A DNA stretch of 64,000 nucleotides from Nocardioides panaciterrulae (lineage in GTDB: Bacteria > Actinomycetota > Actinomycetes > Propionibacteriales > Nocardioidaceae): positions 3,036,001-3,100,000 of the forward strand of contig NZ_JACCBG010000001.1 of the NCBI RefSeq assembly GCF_013409645.1, given 5' to 3'. Under the pieces are notes generated by a model. It searched no databases. It saw only the letters and a list, made by a program, of their open reading frames with translations, and was not told the origin of the DNA. The translations under genes were made by a program, and so were the position numbers. Within the stretch, counting starts at the first letter, position 1. Each line of letters starts with the position of its first letter. This document shows, in pieces, positions 8,914 through 16,294 of this stretch.

Positions 8914-9182
8914 GGGGGCCTCCTCGTCGCGCCGACGGTGCCTGCTCGATCCGGCCGTCGGTCCGGTGTGCCTGGAGAACAGCGTCCTGACCCTCTCACC
9001 GTAGGGGAGCCGACTGAGAAGACCCTGTGAGCAGGGTCCCGAGGCGGCGGGGCCGTTCGGCCCTCGTCAGCAGGAACGAGCGGCAGTCCGCCGGTGTTCC
9101 CGGGCCGGGGCCGGCACACGCGGTACGGTAACCCCCGCCGCCGTCGTCGCCCGCCGACGACGCATCGACCAGGAGGCCCGCC
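8914..9182. promoter_or_regulatory. divergent intergenic region between sigE and the O-methyltransferase
   Basis: This 269-base gap must carry both promoters. A perfect hairpin with 7-base arms (GACCCTG at 9021-9027, CAGGGTC at 9032-9038, loop TGAG) could be an operator or an attenuator in the sigE leader. A TACGGTAAC stretch at 9124-9132 is a candidate -10 for the methyltransferase. An AGGAGG ribosome-binding site at 9171-9176 precedes that gene. I see no clear ECF -35 (GGAAC) for autoregulation. Confidence 0.45.
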
Positions 9183-9833
9183 ATCACCACGCCGATCAAG
9201 CCCGCGAGCTGGAGCTACGCCGAGGGGTTCGTGACCGAGGACGAGGCCCTGGCCTCGGCCCGGGCGCGGGCACAGGAGGTCGGGGTCGCCCCGATCGGCT
9301 CCGGCGGCGGCGCCGCGCTGCGCTTCCTGGCCTCGGCGCTCGACGCGCGCGCGGTGGTGGAGATCGGCACCGGCACCGGTGTCTCCGGCCTGTGGCTGCT
9401 GCGCGGCATGCGCGCGGACGGCGTGCTCACCACCGTCGACATCGAGGCCGAGCACCAGCGCCTGGCCCGCCAGTCCTTCGCCGACGCGGGCATCCCCCCG
9501 CAGCGCGCCCGCACCATCTCCGGCGCCGCTCTCGACGTGCTCCCCCGCCTCACCGACGGGCACTACGACCTGGTGTTCTGCGACGGCGACAAGCGGGAGT
9601 ACGCCGCCTACCTCAAGGAGGCGCTGCGGCTGCTGCGTCCCGGCGGCGTGGTGGCCTTCGACAACGCGCTGTGGCACGACCGGGTCGCCGACCCCGCCCA
9701 GCGCGACCCCGAGACCGTGGCGATCCGCGACCTCGGCCGCGCCGTCGCCGAGCACGAGGACCTCGTCTCGGTGCTGCTGCCGGTCGGCGACGGACTACTG
9801 GTCGCCAAGAAGGAGTGGTCCCCCGAGGCCTGA
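9183..9833 (+). CDS. SAM-dependent O-methyltransferase, probable ATC start
   Basis: A class I SAM-dependent O-methyltransferase of about 216 residues, related to the Rv1220c protein that neighbours sigE in M. tuberculosis. VVEIGTGTGVSGLWLLRGM is the SAM-binding glycine loop, DIEAEHQRLA the acidic loop, and YDLVFCDGDKREYAAYL the motif around the metal/substrate Asp of catechol-O-methyltransferase-like enzymes. Homology extends upstream of the first standard start (GTG at 9231) through WSYAEGFVTED. No ATG, GTG or TTG lies between the in-frame stop at 9129 and that GTG. An AGGAGG at 9171-9176 is six bases before ATC at 9183, so translation probably begins at ATC. The minimal alternative is 9231-9833. 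Confidence 0.85.
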   Translation: MTTPIKPASWSYAEGFVTEDEALASARARAQEVGVAPIGSGGGAALRFLASALDARAVVEIGTGTGVSGLWLLRGMRADGVLTTVDIEAEHQRLARQSFADAGIPPQRARTISGAALDVLPRLTDGHYDLVFCDGDKREYAAYLKEALRLLRPGGVVAFDNALWHDRVADPAQRDPETVAIRDLGRAVAEHEDLVSVLLPVGDGLLVAKKEWSPEA

Positions 9834-9871
9834 GCCTCCCGGGGACCGCCGGCGCGGAGGCCGCGCCGGGC

Positions 9872-10210
9872 TCAGTACCGCGGGGCGGCGAGGAAGCCGT
9901 CGGCCCCCTCGGCGACCGCGACGACGTCGCACTCCTCGATCAGCACCGGGGAGCTGCCGACGATCTGCGAGCCCGGCGACTCGGCCGCGCCCTCGCTGAA
10001 GCTGCGCTGGAAGGCGGCCCGGGCCTCGTCGGTGGCGAAGACGTAGCAGCCCTCGAACCACTCCCCCGGCCGCATCCGCCAGGTCTTGAAGCGCAGCCCG
10101 TCCATGCCGGTGAAGCGGGCGTGCGAGCTGTCGGCGACGTACGACGCCAGCCGCTCCTCGACCCCCGCGGGGGCGTCGGCCAGCGACCAGCGGACGGTCA
10201 GCGCCTTCAC
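9872..10210 (-). CDS. small YdhR/ABM-like protein, unknown function
   Basis: A 112-residue cytoplasmic protein (VKALTVRWSLADAPAGVEER at the start, later GLRFKTWRMRPGEWFEG). The length and pattern resemble ferredoxin-fold YdhR-type putative monooxygenases or related stress-response dimers, but I cannot assign a reaction. The GTG start overlaps the stop of pepA by four bases (GTGA, 10207-10210), so it is co-translated with leucyl aminopeptidase. It ends convergent with the O-methyltransferase, 38 bases away. Confidence 0.75.
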   Translation of the reverse strand: MKALTVRWSLADAPAGVEERLASYVADSSHARFTGMDGLRFKTWRMRPGEWFEGCYVFATDEARAAFQRSFSEGAAESPGSQIVGSSPVLIEECDVVAVAEGADGFLAAPRY

Positions 10211-11790
10211 GACAGCACCGCCAGGGGCTGCTCCGAGCCGAGCCACTGCAGCAGCGCGCGGGCGCCGTACCCGGTGGGGCCGGTCGTCCACTCGTAGTGC
10301 TCGCTCGGCGAGTCGCCGACCGAGGCCACGTCGAGGTGGGCCCAGGGCACGTCGCCGACGAAGTGCTGCAGGAACAGCGCGGCGGTGATCGCGCCCGGCC
10401 CGCCGGGCGCGTTGTCGGCGTCGGCGACCTCGGAGGCGAGCTTGTCCTCGTAGACCTCGGCCAGCGGGAGGCGCCACAGCGGCTCGCCGGCGGCCTCCGC
10501 GGCGGTGGCGACCACCTCCGCCAGCCCGTCGTGGTTGGCGAAGAAGCCGCCCAGGCGCTGGCCGAGCGCGACCTTCATCGCGCCGGTGAGCGTGGCGACG
10601 TCGACGATCGCGGCCGGCTTGACCTCGGCGACGGCGTAGGCGAGGGCGTCGGCCATCACCAGCCGGCCCTCGGCGTCGGTGTTGTTGACCTCGCTGGTGC
10701 GGCCGCCGTAGTGGCGGACGACGTCGCCGGGGCGCAGCGCGTTGCCGCTGACCGCGTTCTCGGCGGCGGCGATCAGGCCGACCACCTTCACGGGGCAGCC
10801 GAGCGCGCGCAGCGCGCCCATCACCGCGATGACGACGGCGCCGCCGGTCATGTCGCGCTTCATGTTGACCATCGCCTCGCCGGGCTTGATCGACAGGCCG
10901 CCGGAGTCGAAGGTGATGCCCTTGCCGACCAGGACGACGGTGGGGGTCTTGCGACCGGCCTTCGGCGGGCTGTAGTCGAGGCGGATCAGCCGCGGTGGGG
11001 TCGCCGAGGCCTGGCCGACGCCGACGATGCCACCGAAGCCCTCGGCGGCCAGCTGCTGCTCGTCCCACACGGTGATGCCGAGCGCGCACTCGCCGGCGAC
11101 CTCGTGGGCCTGCTCGGCCAGCCAGGCGGGGTTCTTCAGGTTCGACGGGACCGTGGCGAGCATCCGCGCGCGCCAGCCGGCGCCGCCGAGGGCGAGGCCG
11201 CGCTCCAGCGCGGGGGCCAGCGCCTCGGGCTCGGGCAGGCCGGCGAGCACGACCCGGCGTACCGGCACCTGCTCGGGCGGCTGCGAGCGCCAGTGGAACG
11301 CGAAGGAGCCCAGCATCGCGCCGACCACGAACGCCTCCAGCCCGTCGGCCGTGGCCAGGGCCGGGACCGAGGTGGCCACGCTGTCGCGGTTGCGGGTCTC
11401 GCGGGCCAGCGCGGCGCCGGCGCGCCGGAAGTCGGCGGGCCGCTGGTCGCCGATGCCGACCAGCAGCACCCACCGCAGCCCGCTGTTGCCGGTCACGCCA
11501 CCGGGCACCGGCAGCGAGACGACCTCGCCGGCCCGGCCGGTGCTGCCGTGCATCTCCAGCAGCGCCAGCAGGTCGGTCCCGACCAGGGTCGAGAGCTCCT
11601 CGGCGCCCGGGCCGATCAGGACGCCCCCGTCTGCCCCTTCTCCGGCCCCCTCTGCGGCCCCTTCTGCAGGCAGCACGGGCAGCGCGACGACCTCGGCTCC
11701 GAGGAAGGCGTGCGGCGCGGTCGCGCTGAGCGCGAACTCCGGCGGGGAGACCTGGGCGGGCAGGGACGTGGGGTTCTCAGAAGTGCTCAC
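10207..11790 (-). CDS. pepA: leucyl aminopeptidase (M17 family)
   Basis: A 527-residue cytosolic metallo-aminopeptidase that removes N-terminal amino acids from peptides. The C-terminal catalytic domain has the M17 signature NTDAEGRL and the metal-site stretch GKGITFDSGGLSIKPGEAM with the catalytic Lys; MKRDMTGGA supplies further ligands. The N-terminal half is the variable regulatory domain. Two manganese or zinc ions are expected per subunit in a hexamer. It precedes and overlaps the small YdhR-like gene. The DUF3117 gene lies 13 bases upstream on the same strand, so readthrough is possible. Confidence 0.95.
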   Translation of the reverse strand: MSTSENPTSLPAQVSPPEFALSATAPHAFLGAEVVALPVLPAEGAAEGAGEGADGGVLIGPGAEELSTLVGTDLLALLEMHGSTGRAGEVVSLPVPGGVTGNSGLRWVLLVGIGDQRPADFRRAGAALARETRNRDSVATSVPALATADGLEAFVVGAMLGSFAFHWRSQPPEQVPVRRVVLAGLPEPEALAPALERGLALGGAGWRARMLATVPSNLKNPAWLAEQAHEVAGECALGITVWDEQQLAAEGFGGIVGVGQASATPPRLIRLDYSPPKAGRKTPTVVLVGKGITFDSGGLSIKPGEAMVNMKRDMTGGAVVIAVMGALRALGCPVKVVGLIAAAENAVSGNALRPGDVVRHYGGRTSEVNNTDAEGRLVMADALAYAVAEVKPAAIVDVATLTGAMKVALGQRLGGFFANHDGLAEVVATAAEAAGEPLWRLPLAEVYEDKLASEVADADNAPGGPGAITAALFLQHFVGDVPWAHLDVASVGDSPSEHYEWTTGPTGYGARALLQWLGSEQPLAVLS

Positions 11791-11803
11791 GACGGGTGCC
11801 GGC

Positions 11804-11971
11804 TCAGCCGACGACGTCCTTGAGAGCGTTCCCGAGCGCGCCCGCCTCCTCGGCGTTCAGCTCGACAACCAGGCGGCCCCCACCCTCGAGCGGGACGCGC
11901 ATGACGATGCCGCGCCCTTCCTTGGTGACCTCCAGCGGACCGTCGCCCGTCCGCGGCTTCATGGCCGCCAT
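11804..11971 (-). CDS. DUF3117 domain protein
   Basis: A 55-residue protein, nearly all of it the conserved DUF3117 block: MAAMKPRTGDGPLEVTKEGR, then GIVMRVPLEGGGRLVVELNA and an acidic amphipathic end. This family is near-universal in Actinobacteria and its function is unknown. The ATG at 11971 is preceded by an AGAGG ribosome-binding site. M. tuberculosis has a homologue in the same chromosomal neighbourhood. It is divergent from the paaX-like gene and about 150 bases from it. Confidence 0.93.
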   Translation of the reverse strand: MAAMKPRTGDGPLEVTKEGRGIVMRVPLEGGGRLVVELNAEEAGALGNALKDVVG

Positions 11972-12122
11972 CCGCGCACCTCTTCCTGTTGTCGTGTCAC
12001 AGCGGTGCGAGGCCCGAACGACCCCGCACGCGACCATTATCCCCCATGTGGCCGGTGATGCGGCCCACAGGCCCCGTGCGTCTCCGGGCCGCCTCGTCGG
12101 CGGCTGCTGGCAGACTCCGTGC

Positions 12123-12944
12123 ATGCACGCACGCTCCGCCCTCTTCGACGTGTACGGCGACCACCTGCGGTCCCGGGGCGACCAGGCGCCGGTGGCCGCG
12201 CTGGTGCGGCTGCTCGACCCGGTGGGCATCGCCGCGCCGGCGGTGCGGACCGCGATCTCGCGGATGGTCATGCAGGGCTGGCTGGAGGCAGCCCAGATCG
12301 GCACCGGCCGCGGCTACCGCGCCACGCCGCGCGCGATCCGCCGGCTCGACCAGGCCGCCCAGCGGATCTACCGGCGTGCCGAGGGGGCCTGGGACGGCAG
12401 CTGGCAGCTGGTGTTCGTCACGCCTCCCGCGGCCCGGCCGGCCCGGTCCCGGCTGCGCGCCGATCTGGTCTTCGTCGGGTACGCCGAGCTCGCCGAGCAC
12501 GTCTGGGTCAGCCCCCGGCCGCGGGCCGAGCTGGACTCGCTGCTCGACCGCGCGGGCGCCACGGCCCGCACGGCCCGGGCCGTGGACTTCGTCCCGCCGC
12601 CCGTGGAGGCCTGGGACCTCGGTGCCCTGCGCACGGCGTACGCCCAGTGGCTGGAGACCGCCCCCCGCCTGATCGCCGACCACCTCGAGGGGCACGCCGA
12701 GCCCGACGAGGCGGCGTTCGCGGCGCGCTTCCACCTGGTGCACGAGTGGCGCAAGTTCCTCTTCGGCGACCCGGACCTGCCGCGCGAGCTGCTGCCGAAG
12801 GACTGGCCGGGATGGGCGGCCGCCGAGCTGTTCGCCACCGAGGCCGAGCGACTGCGGCCCGGGTCGGACCGGTTCGTGGCCTCCTGCCTGGGCGGGCCGC
12901 CCGGGCCGGCGAGCCCCGACCATCCGGCAGACTGCCTGCCATGA
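12123..12944 (+). CDS. PaaX-family transcriptional regulator
   Basis: A 273-residue regulator. Residues 1-70 are a winged-helix domain (AVRTAISRMVMQGWLEAAQI) typical of PaaX, the phenylacetyl-CoA-responsive repressor of aerobic phenylacetate degradation. The PaaX-like C-terminal region includes FHLVHEWRKFLFGDPDLPRE. The ATG at 12123 gives the usual length. The stop overlaps the start of the enoyl-CoA hydratase gene (ATGA, 12941-12944), so the pair is an operon. No other paa genes are in the window, so the regulator may control a remote cluster or just this hydratase. Confidence 0.9.
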   Translation: MHARSALFDVYGDHLRSRGDQAPVAALVRLLDPVGIAAPAVRTAISRMVMQGWLEAAQIGTGRGYRATPRAIRRLDQAAQRIYRRAEGAWDGSWQLVFVTPPAARPARSRLRADLVFVGYAELAEHVWVSPRPRAELDSLLDRAGATARTARAVDFVPPPVEAWDLGALRTAYAQWLETAPRLIADHLEGHAEPDEAAFAARFHLVHEWRKFLFGDPDLPRELLPKDWPGWAAAELFATEAERLRPGSDRFVASCLGGPPGPASPDHPADCLP

Positions 12945-13747
12945 CCGACCCCGCTGCCGACCCGTCCGTGCTCCTCGACCTCACCGACGGGGTCGCCACG
13001 ATCACGCTGAACCGACCCGAGACCATGAACAGCCTGGACGTCGCCACCAAGGAGCTGCTGCTCGCGACGGTCCGGGAGGTCGCCGACGACCCGGCCGCCC
13101 GGTGCGTGGTGCTCACCGGCACCGGCCGGGCGTTCTGCACCGGGCAGGACCTCAAGGAGCACATCGAGATCCTGCGCAGCCAGGACAGCGCCTCGCTGTT
13201 CAGCACCGTTGACGAGCACTACAACCCGATCGTCAGCACCCTGGCCGGGATGGCCAAGCCGGTGATCGCCGCGGTCAACGGGGTCGCGGCCGGCGCCGGG
13301 GCCTCGCTGGCGTTCGCCAGCGACCTGCGGATCCTGGCCGACACCGCGGGCTTCAACCTCGCCTTCGCCAACGTCGCGCTGTCCTGCGACACCGGCGCCA
13401 GCTACCACCTGCAGCGGCTGGTTGGCCGCGCCCGGGCGCTGGAGCTGCTCTACTTCCCGCGCACGGTCAAGGCCGAGGAGTCCCTCTCGCTCGGGCTCGC
13501 CACCCGGGTGGTGTCCGCCGACGAGCTGTCCGCGACCGTGGCCGAGCTGGCCGGGCGGCTGGCGGCCGGGCCGACGGTCGCCCTCGGCGCGATGCGGCAG
13601 GCGGTGGCGTACGCCGCGGGGCACTCCTTCGAGGAGTCGCTGGCCTTCGAGAGCTCGATGATGACGCTCACCGGCGCCACCGAGGACCATGCCGCCGCCG
13701 TCGCCGCGTTCGTGGCCAAGGAGAAGCCGGTCTTCCACGGGCGCTGA
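12941..13747 (+). CDS. enoyl-CoA hydratase/isomerase (PaaG-like)
   Basis: A 268-residue crotonase-fold enzyme. It has the acyl-CoA pocket motif GRAFCTGQDLKEH, the oxyanion-hole stretch NGVAAGAGASLAFASDLRI, and DTGASYHLQRLVGRARALEL, in which the Asp matches the acid/base residue of isomerase-type members such as PaaG (ring 1,2-epoxyphenylacetyl-CoA isomerase). Co-transcription with a PaaX-family regulator supports a phenylacetate-type role, but fatty-acid beta-oxidation cannot be excluded. The C-terminus (FVAKEKPVFHGR) is normal for the family. Confidence 0.9.
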   Translation: MTDPAADPSVLLDLTDGVATITLNRPETMNSLDVATKELLLATVREVADDPAARCVVLTGTGRAFCTGQDLKEHIEILRSQDSASLFSTVDEHYNPIVSTLAGMAKPVIAAVNGVAAGAGASLAFASDLRILADTAGFNLAFANVALSCDTGASYHLQRLVGRARALELLYFPRTVKAEESLSLGLATRVVSADELSATVAELAGRLAAGPTVALGAMRQAVAYAAGHSFEESLAFESSMMTLTGATEDHAAAVAAFVAKEKPVFHGR

Positions 13748-13765
13748 GGCCCTGGGCGCCGGCTC

Positions 13766-13825
13766 GCTCGGGGGCGGTGGGCTCGGGGGCGGTGGCCTCG
13801 GGGGCAGTGGGCTCGGGTGCAGTCA
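13766..13825. repeat. 15-bp tandem repeat, four copies
   Basis: Two exact copies of GCTCGGGGGCGGTGG (13766-13780 and 13781-13795) are followed by two diverged copies (13796-13810 and 13811-13825), immediately after the hydratase gene. No coding role is apparent. It probably arose by slippage and is likely to be length-variable. Confidence 0.85.
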
Positions 13826-13843
13826 GCCGCCGCGCCAGGACCG

Positions 13844-14012
13844 ACCTGCGGACTGGCGACAAACCGCACCCCAGCCACCCTCCGACCTGCGGAATGTCAC
13901 CATTCCGCAACCCAGCCACTCGGCCCGCCCCCGCCCCCGCCGCCGCCGAATGGCGACAGACCGCAACCCAGCCACCCCCAGATCTGCGGACTGTCGCCAT
14001 TCCGCAACCAGG
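13844..14012. repeat. interspersed palindromic (REP-like) repeats, four units
   Basis: Four related units about 40-48 bases apart share TGCGGA-(A/C)TG-T-(C/G)-CCATTCCGCA followed by ACCCAGCCAC. The second unit (about 13888-13909) contains a perfect hairpin, TGCGGAATG / CATTCCGCA, around TCAC. The third is a diverged half unit and the fourth keeps most of the palindrome. They fill the space between convergent genes. The pattern resembles bacterial REP sequences and may help termination or mRNA protection. No RAYT transposase is present here. Confidence 0.75.
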
Positions 14013-14044
14013 CCGCGCCGCAACCAGGCGCCGCGAGCGGAGGG

Positions 14045-14812
14045 TCAGCGGGCGACCCGCCGCGCGCCCCAGATCGACAGCACCTGCCGGGGCGCGCGGT
14101 GGCGCAGCAGCCGGCGCGACGGACGGTCGCCGTACTCGACGGTGAGCGCGGTGCCGTGGAACCAGTGGTTGAACCACATCGTCATCGTCCCGTGGCACAC
14201 GCCACCGCAGGTGAACCGCTTGGCGGGCAGCCGCAGGTGCCGGCCGACCTTGCGGGCGAAGGCGGGCCGCTTGGTGTCGGTGTCCACGCCGTGCAGGGGC
14301 TGGTGGAAGCTGAGCACCCACCGGGGCTTGACCCAGCGCAGGAACCCCATCATCGCCCGGGTCTCCGGCTCGGAGGCCGCGTGCGTGCCGGACTCGTAGT
14401 TGCCGTCCAGGTCGCGCCACCCGCGGGGGTAGTTGCGGTTGAGGTCCACGCCGTGGGCGTTCTTGCGCGTGTGGTGCGCGGCGCCGTCGGGGTTGTAGGT
14501 CGGCACCACCCACAGGTTCACGCCGCGGATCGGCCTCCCGTCCCGCAGGACCTGCAGGATCTGGCGGGGCGCCTGCTCGTTGCCGTGCATGGTGGCGATC
14601 AGCACCACCTTCGGCTTCCCCGGCTGCCCGAGGTGCCAGGCGACGATCCTGCGGCCCTGCACCGAGTGGCCGATCGTGCGGGTCCCGAGCACCGCCGGGC
14701 GGGCCGGGGCGGGGGCGGCGGTGCGGGCGTACGCCGGGGCGCCGCCCGTTCCGCCGACGAGTCCACCGGCGGCCAGGGCCAGGGTGGTCAGCGCGATCCC
14801 GAGTCGTCTCAT
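14045..14812 (-). CDS. secreted M14-family zinc carboxypeptidase
   Basis: A 255-residue secreted peptidase. Residues 1-30 form a Sec signal peptide ending near AYA. The M14 zinc motif HxxE is at His76-Glu79 (ATMHGNEQAP); NPDGAAHHTRKNAHGVDLNR contains the substrate-binding Asn-Arg pair; a later His in SFHQPLHGVD is the third zinc ligand; and VEYGD contains the probable catalytic Glu. It is shorter than classical carboxypeptidases and resembles DUF2817/murein-peptide amidase-type members, so the substrate may be cell-wall or extracellular peptides. It follows a small membrane-protein gene by 13 bases on the same strand. Confidence 0.9.
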   Translation of the reverse strand: MRRLGIALTTLALAAGGLVGGTGGAPAYARTAAPAPARPAVLGTRTIGHSVQGRRIVAWHLGQPGKPKVVLIATMHGNEQAPRQILQVLRDGRPIRGVNLWVVPTYNPDGAAHHTRKNAHGVDLNRNYPRGWRDLDGNYESGTHAASEPETRAMMGFLRWVKPRWVLSFHQPLHGVDTDTKRPAFARKVGRHLRLPAKRFTCGGVCHGTMTMWFNHWFHGTALTVEYGDRPSRRLLRHRAPRQVLSIWGARRVAR

Positions 14813-14825
14813 GATGACGACGCTC

Positions 14826-15251
14826 TCACACCGCCGAGGTGAGGTAGGCCCAGGTGAACACGCACACGCCGACGAACATCCCGACGTGCGCGAGCACCGA
14901 GAGGCCGGGCCCCTCCGACCAGCTGTCCCGGCGCGCCTCGTTGGCGTGCCGTCCGCGGCTGGGCATCCAGCGCACCAGGATCAGCAGCCCGGCGACCACC
15001 ACCACCCACCACAGCGCGAGCGCGATGATGCCGGCGGTGGCGCTGCCGAGGGTCGAGTCCTCCCCGGCGACGAGGAACGCCGTCCACACCACCAGGGCGA
15101 GTACGCCGGCCACCGTGTGGACGTCGACGAGCCGCCGGCCCACCTCGAAGCGCCCGGCGCCGCCGGCCGGCCGGGCCAGGCGGACCCGGGTCAGCACGAC
15201 CACGACGGCCGCCAGCACGGTCAGGACGTAGACGATGGCCGCGGTGGACAT
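14826..15251 (-). CDS. small membrane protein with four predicted helices
   Basis: A 141-residue integral membrane protein with about four hydrophobic helices (residues 3-22, 42-62, 71-95, 118-138) and no recognised domain. The segment RRLVDVHTVAGVLALVVWTA places a His in a helix, as seen in some heme or quinone-binding four-helix proteins, but I cannot say more. It is the penultimate gene of a same-strand run from ileS to the M14 peptidase, with spacing of about 15 bases to its neighbours. Confidence 0.75.
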   Translation of the reverse strand: MSTAAIVYVLTVLAAVVVVLTRVRLARPAGGAGRFEVGRRLVDVHTVAGVLALVVWTAFLVAGEDSTLGSATAGIIALALWWVVVVAGLLILVRWMPSRGRHANEARRDSWSEGPGLSVLAHVGMFVGVCVFTWAYLTSAV

Positions 15252-15266
15252 GGCGGGAAGTGTGCC

Positions 15267-15566
15267 CTACCCGGCGTCCTCGTCGCCACGACCCTCCCCG
15301 TCCACCGGCCGCTCGCCGTCCGCGGGCCCCTCGAGCTGGCTGGCGAGCCGGTCGAGCAGCGCGTCGACCTCGGACATCCGGTAGCCCCGCAGGGCCACGG
15401 AGAACCGGACCCGGCGCAGGTCCTCCGCCCTCAGCGGGCCGCCGGCGGGCACGGTCGCGTCCGGGCGGTCGTCGTACACCTCGGCCATCGGCGTGCCCCG
15501 GCCGGCGGCGACGACCGCCACCCCGCCGAGGACGAGCACGATCAGGATCGCGAAGACCCAGGTCAC
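15267..15566 (-). CDS. DivIVA-like domain membrane protein
   Basis: A 99-residue protein with an N-terminal transmembrane helix (VTWVFAILIVLVLGGVAVVA) and a DivIVA-like motif (LRRVRFSVALRGYRMSEVDA, then LLDRLASQLE), the form found in small actinobacterial cell-pole or cell-division proteins. The acidic C-terminus is low complexity. The GTG start overlaps the stop of the LOG-family gene (GTGA, 15563-15566). M. tuberculosis has a similar small DivIVA-like protein (Rv1209, from memory) a few genes from its LOG and dapE genes, which supports the call. Confidence 0.85.
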   Translation of the reverse strand: MTWVFAILIVLVLGGVAVVAAGRGTPMAEVYDDRPDATVPAGGPLRAEDLRRVRFSVALRGYRMSEVDALLDRLASQLEGPADGERPVDGEGRGDEDAG

Positions 15567-16294
15567 CAGCTCTCCCCGTCCCGCGCGGCCACCATCAGCG
15601 CCACCGCCTCGTCGAGGTCGTCGGTCAGCGTGAGCATGTCGAGGTCGGCCTCGGTGATCTTGCCGTCCGCGAGCACGGTCCCACGCAGCCAGGCCAGCAG
15701 CCCCGACCAGTACTCCACGCCGACCAGCACGATCGGGAACCGGGTGACCTTGCGGGTCTGCGCGAGCGTCAGCGCCTCGAACGTCTCGTCCAGCGTGCCG
15801 ATGCCGCCGGGCAGCACCAAGAAGCCCTGGGAGTACTTCACGAACATCGTCTTGCGGGCGAAGAAGTAGCGGAAGTTGATGCCCTTGTCGACCCACGGGT
15901 TCAGGCCGGACTCGAAGGGCAGCTCGATCCCGAGGCCGACGCTGAGCCCGTCGGCCTGGGAGGCGCCCTTGTTGGCGGCCTCCATGGCGCCCGGGCCGCC
16001 GCCGGTGATGACCGCGAAGCCCGCCTCGACCAGCTTGCGGCCGGCCTCCTCGGCGAGCGCGTACGTCGGGTCGTCGGGCGCGGTCCGGGCCGAGCCGAAG
16101 ACCGCGATCGCGGGGCCGAGCTCGGCCAGCGCCCCGAACCCCTCGACGAACTCGGCCTGGATCCGCAGCACCCGCCAGGGGTCCTGGTGCACCCAGTCGC
16201 TCGGGCCCCGGGTGTCGAGCAGCCGCTGGTCGGTGGTGCTCGCCTCCTGGGCCTGCCCGCGCCGCCGCAGGATCGGCCCGGTCAGCTTGTCCAT
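15563..16294 (-). CDS. LOG-family Rossmann-fold protein (TIGR00730)
   Basis: A 243-residue cytosolic protein of the lysine-decarboxylase-like/LOG family. It has the signature PGGIGTLDE with the catalytic Glu, and GGGPGAMEAANKGASQADG for nucleotide binding. Family members cleave cytokinin or other nucleoside 5'-monophosphates at the ribosyl bond; despite older names they are not lysine decarboxylases. The start is ATG at 16294 or GTG at 16297, both overlapping the dapE stop. It sits in the dapE operon, as in other Actinobacteria. Confidence 0.9.
   Translation of the reverse strand: MDKLTGPILRRRGQAQEASTTDQRLLDTRGPSDWVHQDPWRVLRIQAEFVEGFGALAELGPAIAVFGSARTAPDDPTYALAEEAGRKLVEAGFAVITGGGPGAMEAANKGASQADGLSVGLGIELPFESGLNPWVDKGINFRYFFARKTMFVKYSQGFLVLPGGIGTLDETFEALTLAQTRKVTRFPIVLVGVEYWSGLLAWLRGTVLADGKITEADLDMLTLTDDLDEAVALMVAARDGESW

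Noticed and set aside
13844..14012. CRISPR-like repeats
   Set aside because: Units are degenerate and palindromic, intervals are not constant, and no cas genes occur.
15563..16294. Lysine decarboxylase
   Set aside because: The PGGIGTLDE motif and GGGPGAM stretch mark the LOG family, which acts on nucleoside monophosphates; the old name is a misannotation.
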